Part shown: piece by piece, positions 17,971 through 27,107 of the stretch
Position numbering within the stretch: position 1 is the first letter of the stretch
Layout: each line of letters begins with the position of its first letter
Assembly: GCF_000717055.1 (NCBI RefSeq)
Contig: NZ_JNXI01000023.1
Span: 1-64,000, forward strand
Reading direction: 5' to 3'
Length of the DNA: 64,000 nt
Source: Streptomyces iakyrus
Lineage (GTDB): Bacteria; Actinomycetota; Actinomycetes; Streptomycetales; Streptomycetaceae
Notes under the pieces: generated by a model
The model's input: the letters and a program-made list of their open reading frames with translations, nothing else
What the model was told of the DNA's origin: nothing
The model's database searches: none
Position numbers and translations under genes: made by a program

Positions 17971-18911
17971 GCGTAGGTCTCCTCGCGGACCTGCTCCAAG
18001 GCCTTCTGGAGGTCCTCCGGGTAGTCGCAGGAGAACTCGGCCCACTGCCCGTCCCCGGGGTGCTCGAAGCCGAGCCGCACCGCGTGCAGCCACTGACGGG
18101 TCAGGCCGAGGCGCTTGGCGAGCGTCGGGTCGGCGCCATAGGTGAGGTCGCCGACGCAGGGGTGCCGGTGGGCGGCCATGTGGACGCGGATCTGGTGCGT
18201 GCGGCCGGTCTCCAGCTTCACGTCGAGCAGCGAGGCCGCGCGAAAGGCCTCGATGAGGTCGTAGTGCGTGACGGACGGCTTGCCCTCGGCGGTCACGGCC
18301 CACTTGTAGTCGTGCTGGGGGTGCCGGCCGATGGGCGCGTCGATGGTGCCGCTGGTCGGGTCGGGGTGGCCCTGGACGAGCGTGTGGTACCGCTTGTCGA
18401 CCGTGCGCTCCTTGAACTGGCGCTTGAGCGAGGTGTACGCCCGCTCCGACTTGGCCACGACCATCAGCCCCGAGGTGCCCACGTCGAGCCGGTGGACGAT
18501 GCCCTGGCGCTCGGCGGCGCCGGAGGTGGAGATCCGGTACCCGGCAGCGGCCAGGCCTCCGATGACAGTCGGCCCGGTCCAGCCCGGCGAGGGGTGCGCG
18601 GCGACGCCGACGGGCTTGACGATCACGACCACGTCATCGTCGTCGTGCACGATCTCCATGCCCTCGACCGGCTCGGCGACGACCTGCACCGGCGCGGGCG
18701 CCTGCGGCATCTCGACCTCCAGCCAGGCGCCGCCGTGCACGCGCTCCGACTTGCCGACCACCGACCCGTCGACCGTGACCTTCCCCGCGGCGGCGAGCTC
18801 GGCCGCCTTGGTACGGGAGAAGCCGAACATGCGGGAGATGGCGGCGTCGACGCGCTCGCCCTCCAGGCCGTCGGGCACGGGCAGGGTACGGATCTCGGGA
18901 AGCGTGCTCAC
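17967..18911 (-). CDS. RluA-family RNA pseudouridine synthase with S4 domain
   Basis: 314 residues. An N-terminal S4 RNA-binding domain (about 15-62: [16 protein letters not shown] then GKVTVDG) precedes the catalytic domain, with the active-site Asp in [11 protein letters not shown]. This architecture is that of RluD/RluC-type 23S rRNA enzymes; the exact uridines modified cannot be read from sequence. It lies between lspA and the GNAT gene, as is common in actinobacteria. CATACT sits six bases before the GTG start and no ribosome-binding site is seen. Confidence 0.92.
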   Translation of the reverse strand: MSTLPEIRTLPVPDGLEGERVDAAISRMFGFSRTKAAELAAAGKVTVDGSVVGKSERVHGGAWLEVEMPQAPAPVQVVAEPVEGMEIVHDDDDVVVIVKPVGVAAHPSPGWTGPTVIGGLAAAGYRISTSGAAERQGIVHRLDVGTSGLMVVAKSERAYTSLKRQFKERTVDKRYHTLVQGHPDPTSGTIDAPIGRHPQHDYKWAVTAEGKPSVTHYDLIEAFRAASLLDVKLETGRTHQIRVHMAAHRHPCVGDLTYGADPTLAKRLGLTRQWLHAVRLGFEHPGDGQWAEFSCDYPEDLQKALEQVREETYA

Positions 18912-18917
18912 CCGTCG

Positions 18918-18923
18918 AGTATG
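18918..18923 (-). promoter_or_regulatory. Predicted -10 element (CATACT) before the pseudouridine synthase
   Basis: A near-consensus -10 hexamer six bases upstream of the GTG start codon at 18911, with no ribosome-binding site. It suggests a leaderless transcript separate from lspA, whose stop is 43 bases upstream. Confidence 0.35.
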
Positions 18924-18954
18924 CCGGACGGCTGCGACAGCGCCGTACGCGCGC

Positions 18955-19560
18955 TCAGTCCTTGTGGACGGTCCCGTCCGGGTCGAGGCCCTTGAACGAC
19001 AGCAGCACGATCAGGATGCCGCCGCACACGATCGCCGAGTCGGCCAGGTTGAAGACTGCGAAGTGCTTGGGCGCGATGAAGTCCACGACCGCGCCCTCGA
19101 AGACGCCCGGCGCCCGGAAGATCCGGTCGGTGAGGTTGCCCAGCGCACCGCCGAGCAGCAGGCCGAGCGCGATCGCCCAGGGCAGGCTGTAGAGCTTGCG
19201 GGCGAGGCGGGCGATCACCACGATCACCGCCGCCGCGATCATCGTGAAGATCACGGTGAAGGCCTCGCCGAAGCCGAAGGCCGCGCCCGCGTTGCGGATC
19301 GCCTCGAACTTCAGCCAGTCCCCGATGATCTCGATGGGCGGGTGGTGCTCCAGCTTGGCCACCACGATCAACTTGCTGATCAGGTCGAGGGCGTACGCGA
19401 GCGAGGCGACGGCGAACAGCACCGCGATCCGACGCCTGCCCCGGGGCCGCCCGGCGCCGGACTCGTCGGGCGGGGTGCCCTCGGAGTCGGGCCGTTCATC
19501 GCCGCCCCCGGCCGCGTCCGGTGTGTCCGGCGTACCGATGATGCGCTCCGCCTCTGCCAC
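18955..19560 (-). CDS. lspA: Lipoprotein signal peptidase II
   Basis: 201 residues. A ~40-residue acidic/Pro-rich cytoplasmic extension precedes four membrane segments. The conserved family motifs are all present: [14 protein letters not shown] and FNLADSAI. The two catalytic aspartates fall in NLTDR and NLADS. It removes signal peptides from diacylglyceryl-modified prolipoproteins in the membrane (target of globomycin in the family). GTG start with GAGGGAC upstream. It lies in the usual actinobacterial order with the pseudouridine synthase downstream and the TraR-type gene upstream. Confidence 0.95.
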   Translation of the reverse strand: MAEAERIIGTPDTPDAAGGGDERPDSEGTPPDESGAGRPRGRRRIAVLFAVASLAYALDLISKLIVVAKLEHHPPIEIIGDWLKFEAIRNAGAAFGFGEAFTVIFTMIAAAVIVVIARLARKLYSLPWAIALGLLLGGALGNLTDRIFRAPGVFEGAVVDFIAPKHFAVFNLADSAIVCGGILIVLLSFKGLDPDGTVHKD

Positions 19561-19649
19561 GTGAGTCCCTCAACCTAGGTGCCTGACTGAGGACGAGGGT
19601 ACGGCACACCCCGTACGCCGCACGTGCTCAGGAGGCATTCGGCGGCCGG

Positions 19650-20861
19650 TCAGTACCGGCGCTCCTGCTTCTGCTTGCACTCCACGCAGAGGGTGGCCCG
19701 GGGGAAGGCCTGCATGCGGGCCTTGCCGATGGCGTTGCCGCAGTTCTCGCACAGGCCGTAGGTGCCGGCGTGCAGGCGTTCCAGGGCACGCTCGGTCTGG
19801 AGGAGCATCTCCCGCGCGTTGGCGGCAAGGGCCAGCTCGTGCTCACGGGTGATGTTCTTGGTGCCGGTGTCCGCCTGGTCGTCGCCCGCGCCGTCCCCGG
19901 AGTCCCGCATCAGACCGGCCAGCGACCGCTCCGACGACGTGATCTCCTCGCGCAGCCGGGTCTCCTCGGACGTCAGTTCGGACCGCGCCTCCTCGACCTC
20001 CTCCGCCGTCCAGGGGTCCTCGCCCGGGCGTACCGCGAGCTCACCGGGCTCCGCCGCGGCGACCCGCGCCTTGGGGACGGCCGTCTTCGCCGCCGTGGCC
20101 GTGCCAGGAGTCTTCTTCGCAACCACCGTCGTCGCTCCCGTCTGCTGCGCGGCCTGTGCCGCACCCGCCTTCTTGGCCGTCCTGCTCGCGGCCGTGTCCT
20201 GTGTGACCGCGCCGGTCCGGGCAGCGCCCTTCCCGGCCGCGCCCCTGGTGGTGCTCTTGCCTCCGGCGGCCTTCCGGGCCGGGGTCTTCCCGGCGGCGGC
20301 CTTCCCGACGCCCGCCGCCTTGCCTCCCGCCCTGCCCGCCGCCTTCCCGGCGGCGGCCTTCTCGGCCGGGGTGGTCTCCCCGGCGCTGACCTTCCGGGCC
20401 GGGGCGGCCTTCCTGACGGCGGCCTTCCCGGCCGGGGCGGTCTTGTCAGCCGAGGCGGTCTTCTCAGCCGAGGCGGTCTTCCTGGCGGCCGCCTTCTTCC
20501 CCGCCGCCTTCTTCCCCGCCGCCTTCTTCCCCGCCGCCTTCTTCCCCGCCGCCCTCTCGGCCGGTGCCTTCGCCGCTGACGCCCTGGCCGATGCCGCCTT
20601 GGTCGCGCTCTGCTCGGTCCTGGCCACCTCAGCCCCGGGCTGCCCGGTCCCTGGCGGCTCAGGCCCTGACGACCTGGCCCCGGACGATCTGGCCCCGGAT
20701 GATGTGCCCCCGGCCGTCTTCCCGCGGCCCTCCTTCGCCGCCCGCCCCACCGAGCCCCCCTGCGTGGACTTCTTACCGCCCACGTCCTTGGCCGCGCCGC
20801 CGGAGGCCTCCGCGGACCTGCCGGACGCCGGCTGCTGTACGGCGGTCTTCTTCGCCACCAT
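19650..20861 (-). CDS. TraR/DksA-type zinc-finger protein with long H1-like Lys/Ala-rich N-terminus
   Basis: 403 residues. Residues ~1-270 are low complexity (Ala, Lys, Gly, Thr, Ser, Pro), including four consecutive AAGKK units, like the tails of histone H1-like and HupS-type proteins. The C-terminal ~120 residues form a DksA/TraR module: a long charged coiled coil (EEVEEARSELTSEETRLREE), then a C4 zinc finger (CENCG and CVEC, residues ~375-396). DksA homologues bind RNA polymerase; the basic tail could bind nucleic acid. The ATG at 20861 was chosen because GAAGGGG precedes it and MVAKKTA begins the basic region. Regulation of stable RNA or chromatin is speculation. Confidence 0.85.
   Translation of the reverse strand: MVAKKTAVQQPASGRSAEASGGAAKDVGGKKSTQGGSVGRAAKEGRGKTAGGTSSGARSSGARSSGPEPPGTGQPGAEVARTEQSATKAASARASAAKAPAERAAGKKAAGKKAAGKKAAGKKAAARKTASAEKTASADKTAPAGKAAVRKAAPARKVSAGETTPAEKAAAGKAAGRAGGKAAGVGKAAAGKTPARKAAGGKSTTRGAAGKGAARTGAVTQDTAASRTAKKAGAAQAAQQTGATTVVAKKTPGTATAAKTAVPKARVAAAEPGELAVRPGEDPWTAEEVEEARSELTSEETRLREEITSSERSLAGLMRDSGDGAGDDQADTGTKNITREHELALAANAREMLLQTERALERLHAGTYGLCENCGNAIGKARMQAFPRATLCVECKQKQERRY
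20493..20552. repeat. Four tandem copies of a 15-bp unit inside the TraR-type gene
   Basis: The unit CTTCTTCCCCGCCGC is repeated four times without change. It encodes the AAGKK series of the basic tail. Perfect identity of the four units, including third positions, implies recent expansion and potential length variation between strains. Confidence 0.9.
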
Positions 20862-20874
20862 GGCCGCGGCCCCT

Positions 20875-20887
20875 TCACATATTGTGA
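20875..20887. promoter_or_regulatory. Palindrome TCACA-TAT-TGTGA just upstream of the TraR-type gene
   Basis: A perfect 5+3+5 inverted repeat 14 bases before the ATG at 20861, in an unusually A+T-rich patch. It could be a repressor operator or overlap the core promoter. Arm order is opposite to that of a CRP site. No regulator can be named. Confidence 0.4.
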
Positions 20888-21156
20888 TCTTGCTCGCGAA
20901 TCGTGCTGGGACGATAAATCGACTCGAGTCCCGCGGCAACGGGGCACACCGCCTGATTCGCCCGCCTCGCGCACGCCGCGGCGAACCTGCATCCGTTGTG
21001 CCCAGCTCCCCGCCCGGTAATCCGCCGAGCCGGACGTCCCAGGATCCGAACACCTATACCACTCCATTAGGGTCATCAAACCCATTTCGCACCCCGCCCC
21101 GTACGTGCACGGCCGGCGGCCCGGAAATCCGGTCGGCCGCCGTCCGCGCGGCGCCG

Positions 21157-21162
21157 TACACT
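21157..21162 (+). promoter_or_regulatory. Predicted -10 element of the ileS leader
   Basis: TACACT, in the middle of a G+C-rich stretch, is followed a few bases later by the first conserved elements of the T-box. A matching -35 is weak. It marks the likely start of the leader RNA near 21169. Confidence 0.45.
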
Positions 21163-21164
21163 GG

Positions 21165-21472
21165 GCGGAGCGAAAAGCGTGGATGGGGACGAGTAGCGGC
21201 GTACGCAGCCCAGAGCGACCCGGGGACGGTGTGAGCCCGGGGGCGAGCGCGACGTGAAGATCACCCCGGAGCCGCCGGAAGAACGCCGCAGCCGAGCGCA
21301 GCGGCCGGTAGACCCGGCATCGCGACCCCAATGAGGGGGCTCACCGGCGCACATCCCGTGCCGGAGGGCCAAGGAGGGTGGTACCGCGGGAGCGCGCCGA
21401 AGGCGGCGCAGGCAGACGTAGCTCTCGTCCCTCCGGACGGAAGGCAGCAAGTCCGCCGGAGGAAGCCCGCTG
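21165..21472 (+). ncRNA. T-box leader of ileS, specifier AUC (Ile), translational type
   Basis: Stem I elements appear in order: GACGAGTAGC, CAGAGCGA, GGTGTGAGCC and GTGAAGATCACC. Within the last, the AUC at 21260-21262 sits as specifier for tRNA-Ile. The T-box proper is GGTGGTACCGCGG (21378-21390). GGAGGG at 21373-21378 can pair with CCCTCC at 21429-21434 (antisequestor). Alternatively CCTCCGG at 21430-21436 pairs with CCGGAGG at 21456-21462, which contains the ileS ribosome-binding site (sequestor). The two pairings exclude each other and no terminator is present, so uncharged tRNA-Ile should free the start of ileS. Confidence 0.92.
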
Positions 21473-24400
21473 ATGACATCGCCGACGTACCGCCAGGTGC
21501 CCGCCCAGGTCGACCTGCCCGCCCTCGAGCACGCCGTGCTCGACTTCTGGCGCGAGCAGAAGATCTTCGCCAAGACCCTGGAGCAGTCCGAGGGTCGCCC
21601 CGAATGGGTGTTCTACGAGGGCCCGCCCACCGCCAACGGCATGCCGGGTGCCCACCACATCGAGGCACGCGTCTTCAAGGACGTCTTCCCCCGCTTCCGC
21701 ACCATGCGCGGCTACCACGTCGCCCGCAAGGCCGGCTGGGACTGCCACGGCCTCCCGGTGGAGCTCGCCGTCGAGAAGGAGCTCGGCTTCTCCGGCAAGC
21801 AGGACATCGAGGCGTACGGCATCGCGGAGTTCAACGAGAAGTGCCGCGAGTCGGTGACCCGGCACACGGACGCCTTCGAGGCGCTCACGACCCGCATGGG
21901 TTACTGGACCGACCTCCAGGACCCGTACCGCACGATGGACCCCGAGTACATCGAGTCGGTCTGGTGGTCGCTGAAGGAGATCTTCAACAAGGGCCTGCTC
22001 GTCCAGGACCACCGCGTCGCCCCCTGGTGCCCCCGCTGCGGCACGGGCCTGTCCGACCACGAGCTGGCGCAGGGCTACGAGACGGTCGTCGACCCGTCGG
22101 TCTTCGTCCGCTTCCCGCTCACTTCCGGCCCTCTGGCCGGCGAAGCCGCGCTCCTGGTGTGGACGACGACCCCCTGGACCCTGGTCTCCAACACCGCCGT
22201 CGCCGCCCACCCCGAGGTCACCTACGTGGTGGCGACGAACGGCGAGGAGAAGCTCGTCGTCGCCGAACCGCTCGTGACCAAGGCCCTCGGCGAGGGCTGG
22301 GAGACCACCGGCGAGACCTTCACGGGCGCCGAGATGGAGCGCTGGACCTACCAGCGCCCCTTCGAGCTGGTCGAGTTCCCGAGCGCAAGCAAGGGAAGCA
22401 ATGGGCACAGCCCGGCCGAGGCCCACTTCGTCGTCAACGCCGAGTACGTCACCACCGAGGACGGCACGGGTCTGGTCCACCAGTCCCCCGCCTTCGGTGA
22501 GGACGACCTCAAGGTCTGCCGCGCCTACGGCCTGCCGGTCGTGAACCCGGTCCGCCCGGACGGCACCTTCGAGGCGGACGTCCCGCTGGTCGGCGGCGTC
22601 TTCTTCAAGAAGGCCGACGAGAAGCTCACCGCCGACCTCGACGAGCGCGGCCTGCTCTTCAAGCACATCCCGTACGAGCACAGCTACCCGCACTGCTGGC
22701 GCTGCCACACCGCGCTGCTCTACTACGCGCAGCCCTCCTGGTACATCCGCACCACGGAGATCAAGGACCGCCTCCTTGCGGAGAACGAGGGCACCAACTG
22801 GTTCCCGGACACGGTCAAGAACGGCCGGTACGGCGACTGGCTGAACAACAACATCGACTGGGCCCTGTCCCGCAACCGCTACTGGGGCACCCCGCTGCCG
22901 ATCTGGCGCTGCGAGGACGACCACCTCACCTGTGCCGGATCCCTCGCGGAACTGTCCGAGCTGACCGGCACGGACCAGTCGGGCCTGGACCCGCACCGCC
23001 CGTTCATCGACGACGTCACCTTCGCCTGCCCGCAGGGCGGCTGCGGGAAGACGGCCACGCGCGTGCCCGAGGTGATCGACGCCTGGTACGACTCGGGTTC
23101 GATGCCGTTCGCGCAGTGGGGCTACCCGTACAAGAACAAGGAACTGTTCGAGACCCGCTACCCGGCGCAGTTCATCTGCGAGGCCATCGACCAGACCCGC
23201 GGCTGGTTCTACACGCTGATGGCGGTCGGCACGCTGGTCTTCGACAAGTCGTCCTACGAGAACGTCGTCTGTCTCGGCCACATCCTCGCCGAGGACGGCC
23301 GCAAGATGTCCAAGCACCTGGGCAACACCCTGGACCCGATCCCGCTCATGGACCGGCACGGCGCCGACGCGGTCCGCTGGTTCATGGCGGCCGGCGGCTC
23401 CCCGTGGGCGGCCCGTCGCGTGGGCCACGGCACGATCCAGGAGGTCGTCCGCAAGACGCTCCTGACGTACTGGAACACGGTCGCCTTCCAGGCCCTGTAC
23501 GCCCGTACGTCCGGCTGGGCCCCGTCCGAGGCCGACCCGGCCCCGGCCGACCGCCCGGTCCTGGACCGCTGGCTGCTGTCCGAACTGCACGCCCTCACCG
23601 ACCAGGTCACCCAGGCGCTGGACGCCTACGACACCCAGCGCGCCGGCAAGCTGCTGTCCGCGTTCGTCGACGACCTGTCGAACTGGTACGTGCGCCGCTC
23701 GCGCCGCCGCTTCTGGCAGGGCGACAAGGCGGCGCTGCGCACGCTGCACGAGGTCGTCGAGACGGTCACGCAGCTGATGTCCCCGCTGACCCCGTTCATC
23801 ACCGAGCGGGTCTGGCAGGACCTGATCGTCCCGGTCACCCCGGGCGCTCCGGAGTCGGTCCACCTGTCGTCCTGGCCGGAGGCGGACCTCGCCGCCATCG
23901 ACCCGGAGCTGTCGAAGCAGATGGTGCTGGTGCGCCGCCTGGTGGAGCTGGGCCGTGCCACGCGCGCGGAGTCGGGCGTCAAGACGCGCCAGCCGCTGTC
24001 CCGCGCGCTGATCGCGGCGACGGGCTTCGAGACGCTGGACTCCGAACTGCGCGCGCAGATCACGGAGGAGCTGAACGTCGAGTCGCTGGCGACCTTGAGC
24101 GAGGTCGGCGGCAGCCTGGTCGACACCACGGCCAAGGCCAACTTCCGCGCGTTGGGCAAGCGGTTCGGCAAGCGCGTCCAGGACGTGGCGAAGGCTGTCG
24201 CGCACGCGGACGCGGCCGCCCTGTCGCTGGCCCTGCGCGAGGGCACGGCGTCGGTCGAGGTCGACGGTGAAACCATCACACTGGCCCCGGACGAGGTCAT
24301 CATCACGGAGACCCCCCGCGAGGGCTGGTCGGTGGCCTCCGACTCGGGCGCGACGGTCGCCCTGGACCTGGAGATCACCGAGGAGCTCCGCCGTGCGGGC

Positions 24401-24649
24401 CTCGCCCGTGACGCGATCCGCCTGATCCAGGAAGCCCGCAAGAACAGCGGCCTCGACGTGGCCGACCGCATCGCACTGCGCTGGACGGCCACGGACCAGG
24501 CCACGGTGGCGGCCCTGACCGACCACGCCGGCCTGATCGCCGACGAGGTGCTGGCGACCGACTTCGGCCAGGGCGAGGCGGAGGACGGCTACGGCACCCC
24601 GTTCACGGACGAGGGCCTCACCCTCACGTTCCGCCTGCGCAAGGCGTAG
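21473..24649 (+). CDS. ileS: Isoleucyl-tRNA synthetase
   Basis: 1058 residues, class I. The HIGH-equivalent is in GPPTANGMPGAHH (near 50-62), with WDCHGLPVE downstream, and the KMSKS-equivalent is KMSKHLGN near 611. The CP1 editing domain contains TTPWTL. Cys pairs for zinc occur in CPRCG and CPQGGCG. The WDCHGLPVE type and length place it with the actinobacterial/eukaryote-like IleS group. The ATG is ten bases after GGAGG, which the T-box leader sequesters. Residues ~304-313 use several A/T-ending codons unlike the rest of the gene. A strong terminator follows. Confidence 0.97.
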   Translation: MTSPTYRQVPAQVDLPALEHAVLDFWREQKIFAKTLEQSEGRPEWVFYEGPPTANGMPGAHHIEARVFKDVFPRFRTMRGYHVARKAGWDCHGLPVELAVEKELGFSGKQDIEAYGIAEFNEKCRESVTRHTDAFEALTTRMGYWTDLQDPYRTMDPEYIESVWWSLKEIFNKGLLVQDHRVAPWCPRCGTGLSDHELAQGYETVVDPSVFVRFPLTSGPLAGEAALLVWTTTPWTLVSNTAVAAHPEVTYVVATNGEEKLVVAEPLVTKALGEGWETTGETFTGAEMERWTYQRPFELVEFPSASKGSNGHSPAEAHFVVNAEYVTTEDGTGLVHQSPAFGEDDLKVCRAYGLPVVNPVRPDGTFEADVPLVGGVFFKKADEKLTADLDERGLLFKHIPYEHSYPHCWRCHTALLYYAQPSWYIRTTEIKDRLLAENEGTNWFPDTVKNGRYGDWLNNNIDWALSRNRYWGTPLPIWRCEDDHLTCAGSLAELSELTGTDQSGLDPHRPFIDDVTFACPQGGCGKTATRVPEVIDAWYDSGSMPFAQWGYPYKNKELFETRYPAQFICEAIDQTRGWFYTLMAVGTLVFDKSSYENVVCLGHILAEDGRKMSKHLGNTLDPIPLMDRHGADAVRWFMAAGGSPWAARRVGHGTIQEVVRKTLLTYWNTVAFQALYARTSGWAPSEADPAPADRPVLDRWLLSELHALTDQVTQALDAYDTQRAGKLLSAFVDDLSNWYVRRSRRRFWQGDKAALRTLHEVVETVTQLMSPLTPFITERVWQDLIVPVTPGAPESVHLSSWPEADLAAIDPELSKQMVLVRRLVELGRATRAESGVKTRQPLSRALIAATGFETLDSELRAQITEELNVESLATLSEVGGSLVDTTAKANFRALGKRFGKRVQDVAKAVAHADAAALSLALREGTASVEVDGETITLAPDEVIITETPREGWSVASDSGATVALDLEITEELRRAGLARDAIRLIQEARKNSGLDVADRIALRWTATDQATVAALTDHAGLIADEVLATDFGQGEAEDGYGTPFTDEGLTLTFRLRKA

Positions 24650-24658
24650 CCCACAGGC

Positions 24659-24703
24659 CGAAGGCCCGGTCCCGCCAAAGATCTTGGCGGGACCGGGCCT
24701 TCG
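24659..24703 (+). terminator. Terminator of ileS
   Basis: A perfect 20-bp stem with a five-base loop starting ten bases after the ileS stop codon. Confidence 0.88.
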
Positions 24704-24735
24704 GCGTTGCGTACGCACGAACGCGCGTGGCAAAA

Positions 24736-24771
24736 GGGCGGGGCCCCGGGTGTGAACCCGGGGCCCCGCCC
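24736..24771. terminator. Second hairpin between ileS and divIVA
   Basis: A perfect 16-bp stem (GGGCGGGGCCCCGGGT and complement) with a GTGA loop, 45 bases from the divIVA stop. It probably terminates the divIVA operon on the minus strand. It forms a tandem with the ileS terminator between convergent genes. Confidence 0.82.
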
Positions 24772-24815
24772 TGAACGCTGCCGACGTCTATGCCGTACTA
24801 CTGGCCATCAGGCCG

Positions 24816-25934
24816 TCAGTTGTCATCCTCGTCGATCAGGAAGCCCCGCATGGGCGAGGGCGCCTGGCCCATCGGCGAGGGGCCCTGCGGGCGTACCGGC
24901 GCCATCGGCTGGGTCATCGCCGGCGACATCTGCTGCTGGCCACCGTAGGACGGAGCAGCCGGGGCGGGAGCGCCGCCCATCGTCGGGTTGCCGCCGCCGT
25001 AGGACGGGGCGCTCGCGCCGGCCGGAGCCATGGAGGGCGCCGGGGACGGCGGGAGGGACGCGGTCGCCGGAGTGCGCGGCGGGGCCAGCGAGTCGTCGGC
25101 CTGGGTCTCCAGCTGGCGCAGCTGCGACTCCAGGTACGACTTCAGGCGCGTGCGGTACTCGCGTTCGAAGCCGCGCAGGTCCTCGACCTTGCGCTCCAGC
25201 GTGGCGCGGGCGGACTCCAGGGAGCCCATCGCGACACGGTGCTTCTCCTGCGCGTCCCGCTCCAGGGCGTCGGCCTTGGCACGGGCGTCACGCTCCAGAC
25301 CCTCGGCACGCGAACGCGCCTCGCCGACGATCTTGTTGGCCTCGGAACGGGCCTCGGCGATCGCCTGGTCGGCGGTCTGCTGGGCCAGCGAGAGGACACG
25401 GGCGGCGCTGTCGCCACCGGGGCCTCCCTGACCGGGGCCGCCCATCGGACCGCCCATCGGGCCGGGGCCGCCCATGGGGCCGCCCATCTGCTGCTGCATC
25501 GGGGGCTGGCCCATCGGACCCGGACCCTGGCCCATCGGACCGGGACCCTGGGGTCCACCCTGACCGCCGGGACCGGCGGGCAGCTGCGGGGCACCGCTCG
25601 GCAGCTGGGGCGGACCACCCATGGGGCCACCCATCTGCTGCTGCGGCGGGCCCGATATGCCGGCGGGGACAGGACCACCCGGACCGCGCATACCCTGCTG
25701 CTGTTGCTGCTGATCCTGCTGCTCCGGAGGCTTGCGCATGTTCTGCTGGTTCTGCGCAGCAGCGCGCGTGGCCGCGGCCAGTTTGGCGCGCAGGTCCTCG
25801 TTCTCACGGAGCAGGCGGGTCAGTTCGGCTTCGACCTCATCGAGGAAGGCATCGACCTCGTCCTCGTCATAGCCTTCTCGGAGGCGGACGGTCGTGAACT
25901 GCTTGTTCCGCACGTCCTCGGGGGTCAACGGCAT
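24816..25934 (-). CDS. divIVA: DivIVA polar growth determinant (Wag31-like)
   Basis: 372 residues. The N-terminal DivIVA domain (about 1-60) contains the conserved [11 protein letters not shown] and [15 protein letters not shown]. It is followed by a Gln/Gly/Pro/Met-rich linker (about 65-165), a long coiled coil (about 165-265: [15 protein letters not shown] onward) and a Gly/Pro/Ser-rich tail ending LIDEDDN. In streptomycetes this coiled-coil protein marks hyphal tips and directs apical wall growth; the long linker is characteristic of the genus. GAGGTG precedes the ATG by seven bases. It is the last gene of the dcw-side series, after yggT. Confidence 0.95.
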   Translation of the reverse strand: MPLTPEDVRNKQFTTVRLREGYDEDEVDAFLDEVEAELTRLLRENEDLRAKLAAATRAAAQNQQNMRKPPEQQDQQQQQQGMRGPGGPVPAGISGPPQQQMGGPMGGPPQLPSGAPQLPAGPGGQGGPQGPGPMGQGPGPMGQPPMQQQMGGPMGGPGPMGGPMGGPGQGGPGGDSAARVLSLAQQTADQAIAEARSEANKIVGEARSRAEGLERDARAKADALERDAQEKHRVAMGSLESARATLERKVEDLRGFEREYRTRLKSYLESQLRQLETQADDSLAPPRTPATASLPPSPAPSMAPAGASAPSYGGGNPTMGGAPAPAAPSYGGQQQMSPAMTQPMAPVRPQGPSPMGQAPSPMRGFLIDEDDN

Positions 25935-25989
25935 TTCTTCACCTCAACGTTGTCGTCGGCAGTCGGCAAGACCGTATCTGTCACATCGC

Positions 25990-26277
25990 TCACATCGCGT
26001 TCCGCACGAGCGTGATCAGGATGTAGACGATGATCATCAGTACGAAGAAGGACAGGTCGAGCGCCACGCCCCCGAGACGCAGCGGCGGGATGACCCGCCG
26101 CAGAAGCTTGAGCGGTGGATCAGTGACAGTGTAGGTGGCCTCCAGAACGACCACCATCGCCTTGCCGGGTTGCCACGAGCGGGCGAACTGGAAGACGTAG
26201 TCCATGACCAACCGGAAGATGAGCACGATGAGGAAGACCATCAGCGCGATGTAGAGAACCTGCAAGACCACGCTCAT
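25990..26277 (-). CDS. YggT family membrane protein
   Basis: 95 residues with two hydrophobic segments (about 5-25 and 74-91) around a conserved RPGKAMVVVLEATYTVTDPPLKLLRR-like middle, here WQPGKAMVV with TDPPLKLLRR, typical of YggT/YlmG. Members sit between sepF and divIVA in many Gram-positive dcw clusters and have been linked to membrane and septal functions. The biochemical role is unknown. It lies 55 bases upstream of divIVA and 59 bases downstream of sepF. Confidence 0.9.
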   Translation of the reverse strand: MSVVLQVLYIALMVFLIVLIFRLVMDYVFQFARSWQPGKAMVVVLEATYTVTDPPLKLLRRVIPPLRLGGVALDLSFFVLMIIVYILITLVRNAM

Positions 26278-26336
26278 GACTGGTGCTTCCCTCTCCCCTG
26301 TTCCCTGATCAGTACTGCTGCTTCCGGTGGTGCGTC

Positions 26337-26978
26337 TCAGCTCTGGTTGAAGAACCCGCCCTCTGCGATGCGGGCCTTGTCCTCCGCCGTGACATCGACG
26401 TTAGCAGGCGACAACAGGAACACCTTCTGCGTCACCCGCTCGATACTGCCGTGAAGACCAAACACCAGACCGGCCGCAAAGTCGACAAGTCGCTTCGCAT
26501 CTGTGTCATCCATCTCAGTCAGATTCATGATCACCGGGGTGCCTTCACGGAAGTGTTCCCCGATGGTACGGGCCTCGTTGTAGGTCCGTGGGTGAAGCGT
26601 GGTGATCCGGTAAGGCTCTCGTTCGGACACGACCTTGGGCATGATCACCGGTGCGTTCTTCTCCAGACTTGCGCGTTCTTGTGTGATGGATGCCACGGGC
26701 GCGATGCGCGCCGGGCGGTTGGATTCCGCGGGGAGCGAAGCGGAGCGGGGGGCCGGTTCGCGGGGCGCGGGCGGCTGTACGACTCGTACCTCTTCGTCCC
26801 TTTGGGGCTGATGTGAGACGTGCGGCTGGTGGGACGGCTCGTGCCGTCGGTGGTCCCGCTCGGGCTCCGGGTCCAGTTCGGGTTCGAAGTCGTCGTCGGG
26901 GTCGAATCCGCGGCCGTCGTACCCATCGTCCTCCACGAGGCCGAGGTAGACCGCCATCTTGCGCATCGCGCCGGCCAT
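26337..26978 (-). CDS. sepF: SepF, FtsZ-associated division protein
   Basis: 213 residues. The N-terminus [14 protein letters not shown] is the amphipathic membrane-binding helix of SepF. An acidic linker with many Asp/Glu/His follows (about 18-70), then the conserved C-terminal domain (about 110-200: [33 protein letters not shown]). It anchors FtsZ filaments to the membrane; actinobacteria lack FtsA and rely on SepF. The start at 26978 has GGAGG nine bases upstream; the open frame extends 30 codons further without support. Confidence 0.95.
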   Translation of the reverse strand: MAGAMRKMAVYLGLVEDDGYDGRGFDPDDDFEPELDPEPERDHRRHEPSHQPHVSHQPQRDEEVRVVQPPAPREPAPRSASLPAESNRPARIAPVASITQERASLEKNAPVIMPKVVSEREPYRITTLHPRTYNEARTIGEHFREGTPVIMNLTEMDDTDAKRLVDFAAGLVFGLHGSIERVTQKVFLLSPANVDVTAEDKARIAEGGFFNQS

Positions 26979-27107
26979 GCTCTGAGTCCTCCGCTCTGTG
27001 GTGGATCGGCTGACGACTGCCAAGTGCCCGCGATCCACGAGGTCCTTGAATCCGCCTTTCGGCGGCAATGACCATATTTTCTGCTGTGGTCCGACTTCTT
27101 GGCGACG

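Noticed and set aside
21341..24733. A 1130-codon open frame on the minus strand opposite ileS
   Set aside because: It is the frame complementary to a G+C-rich gene. The product is Arg/Gly/Val/Leu-rich without domains, and ileS is beyond doubt.
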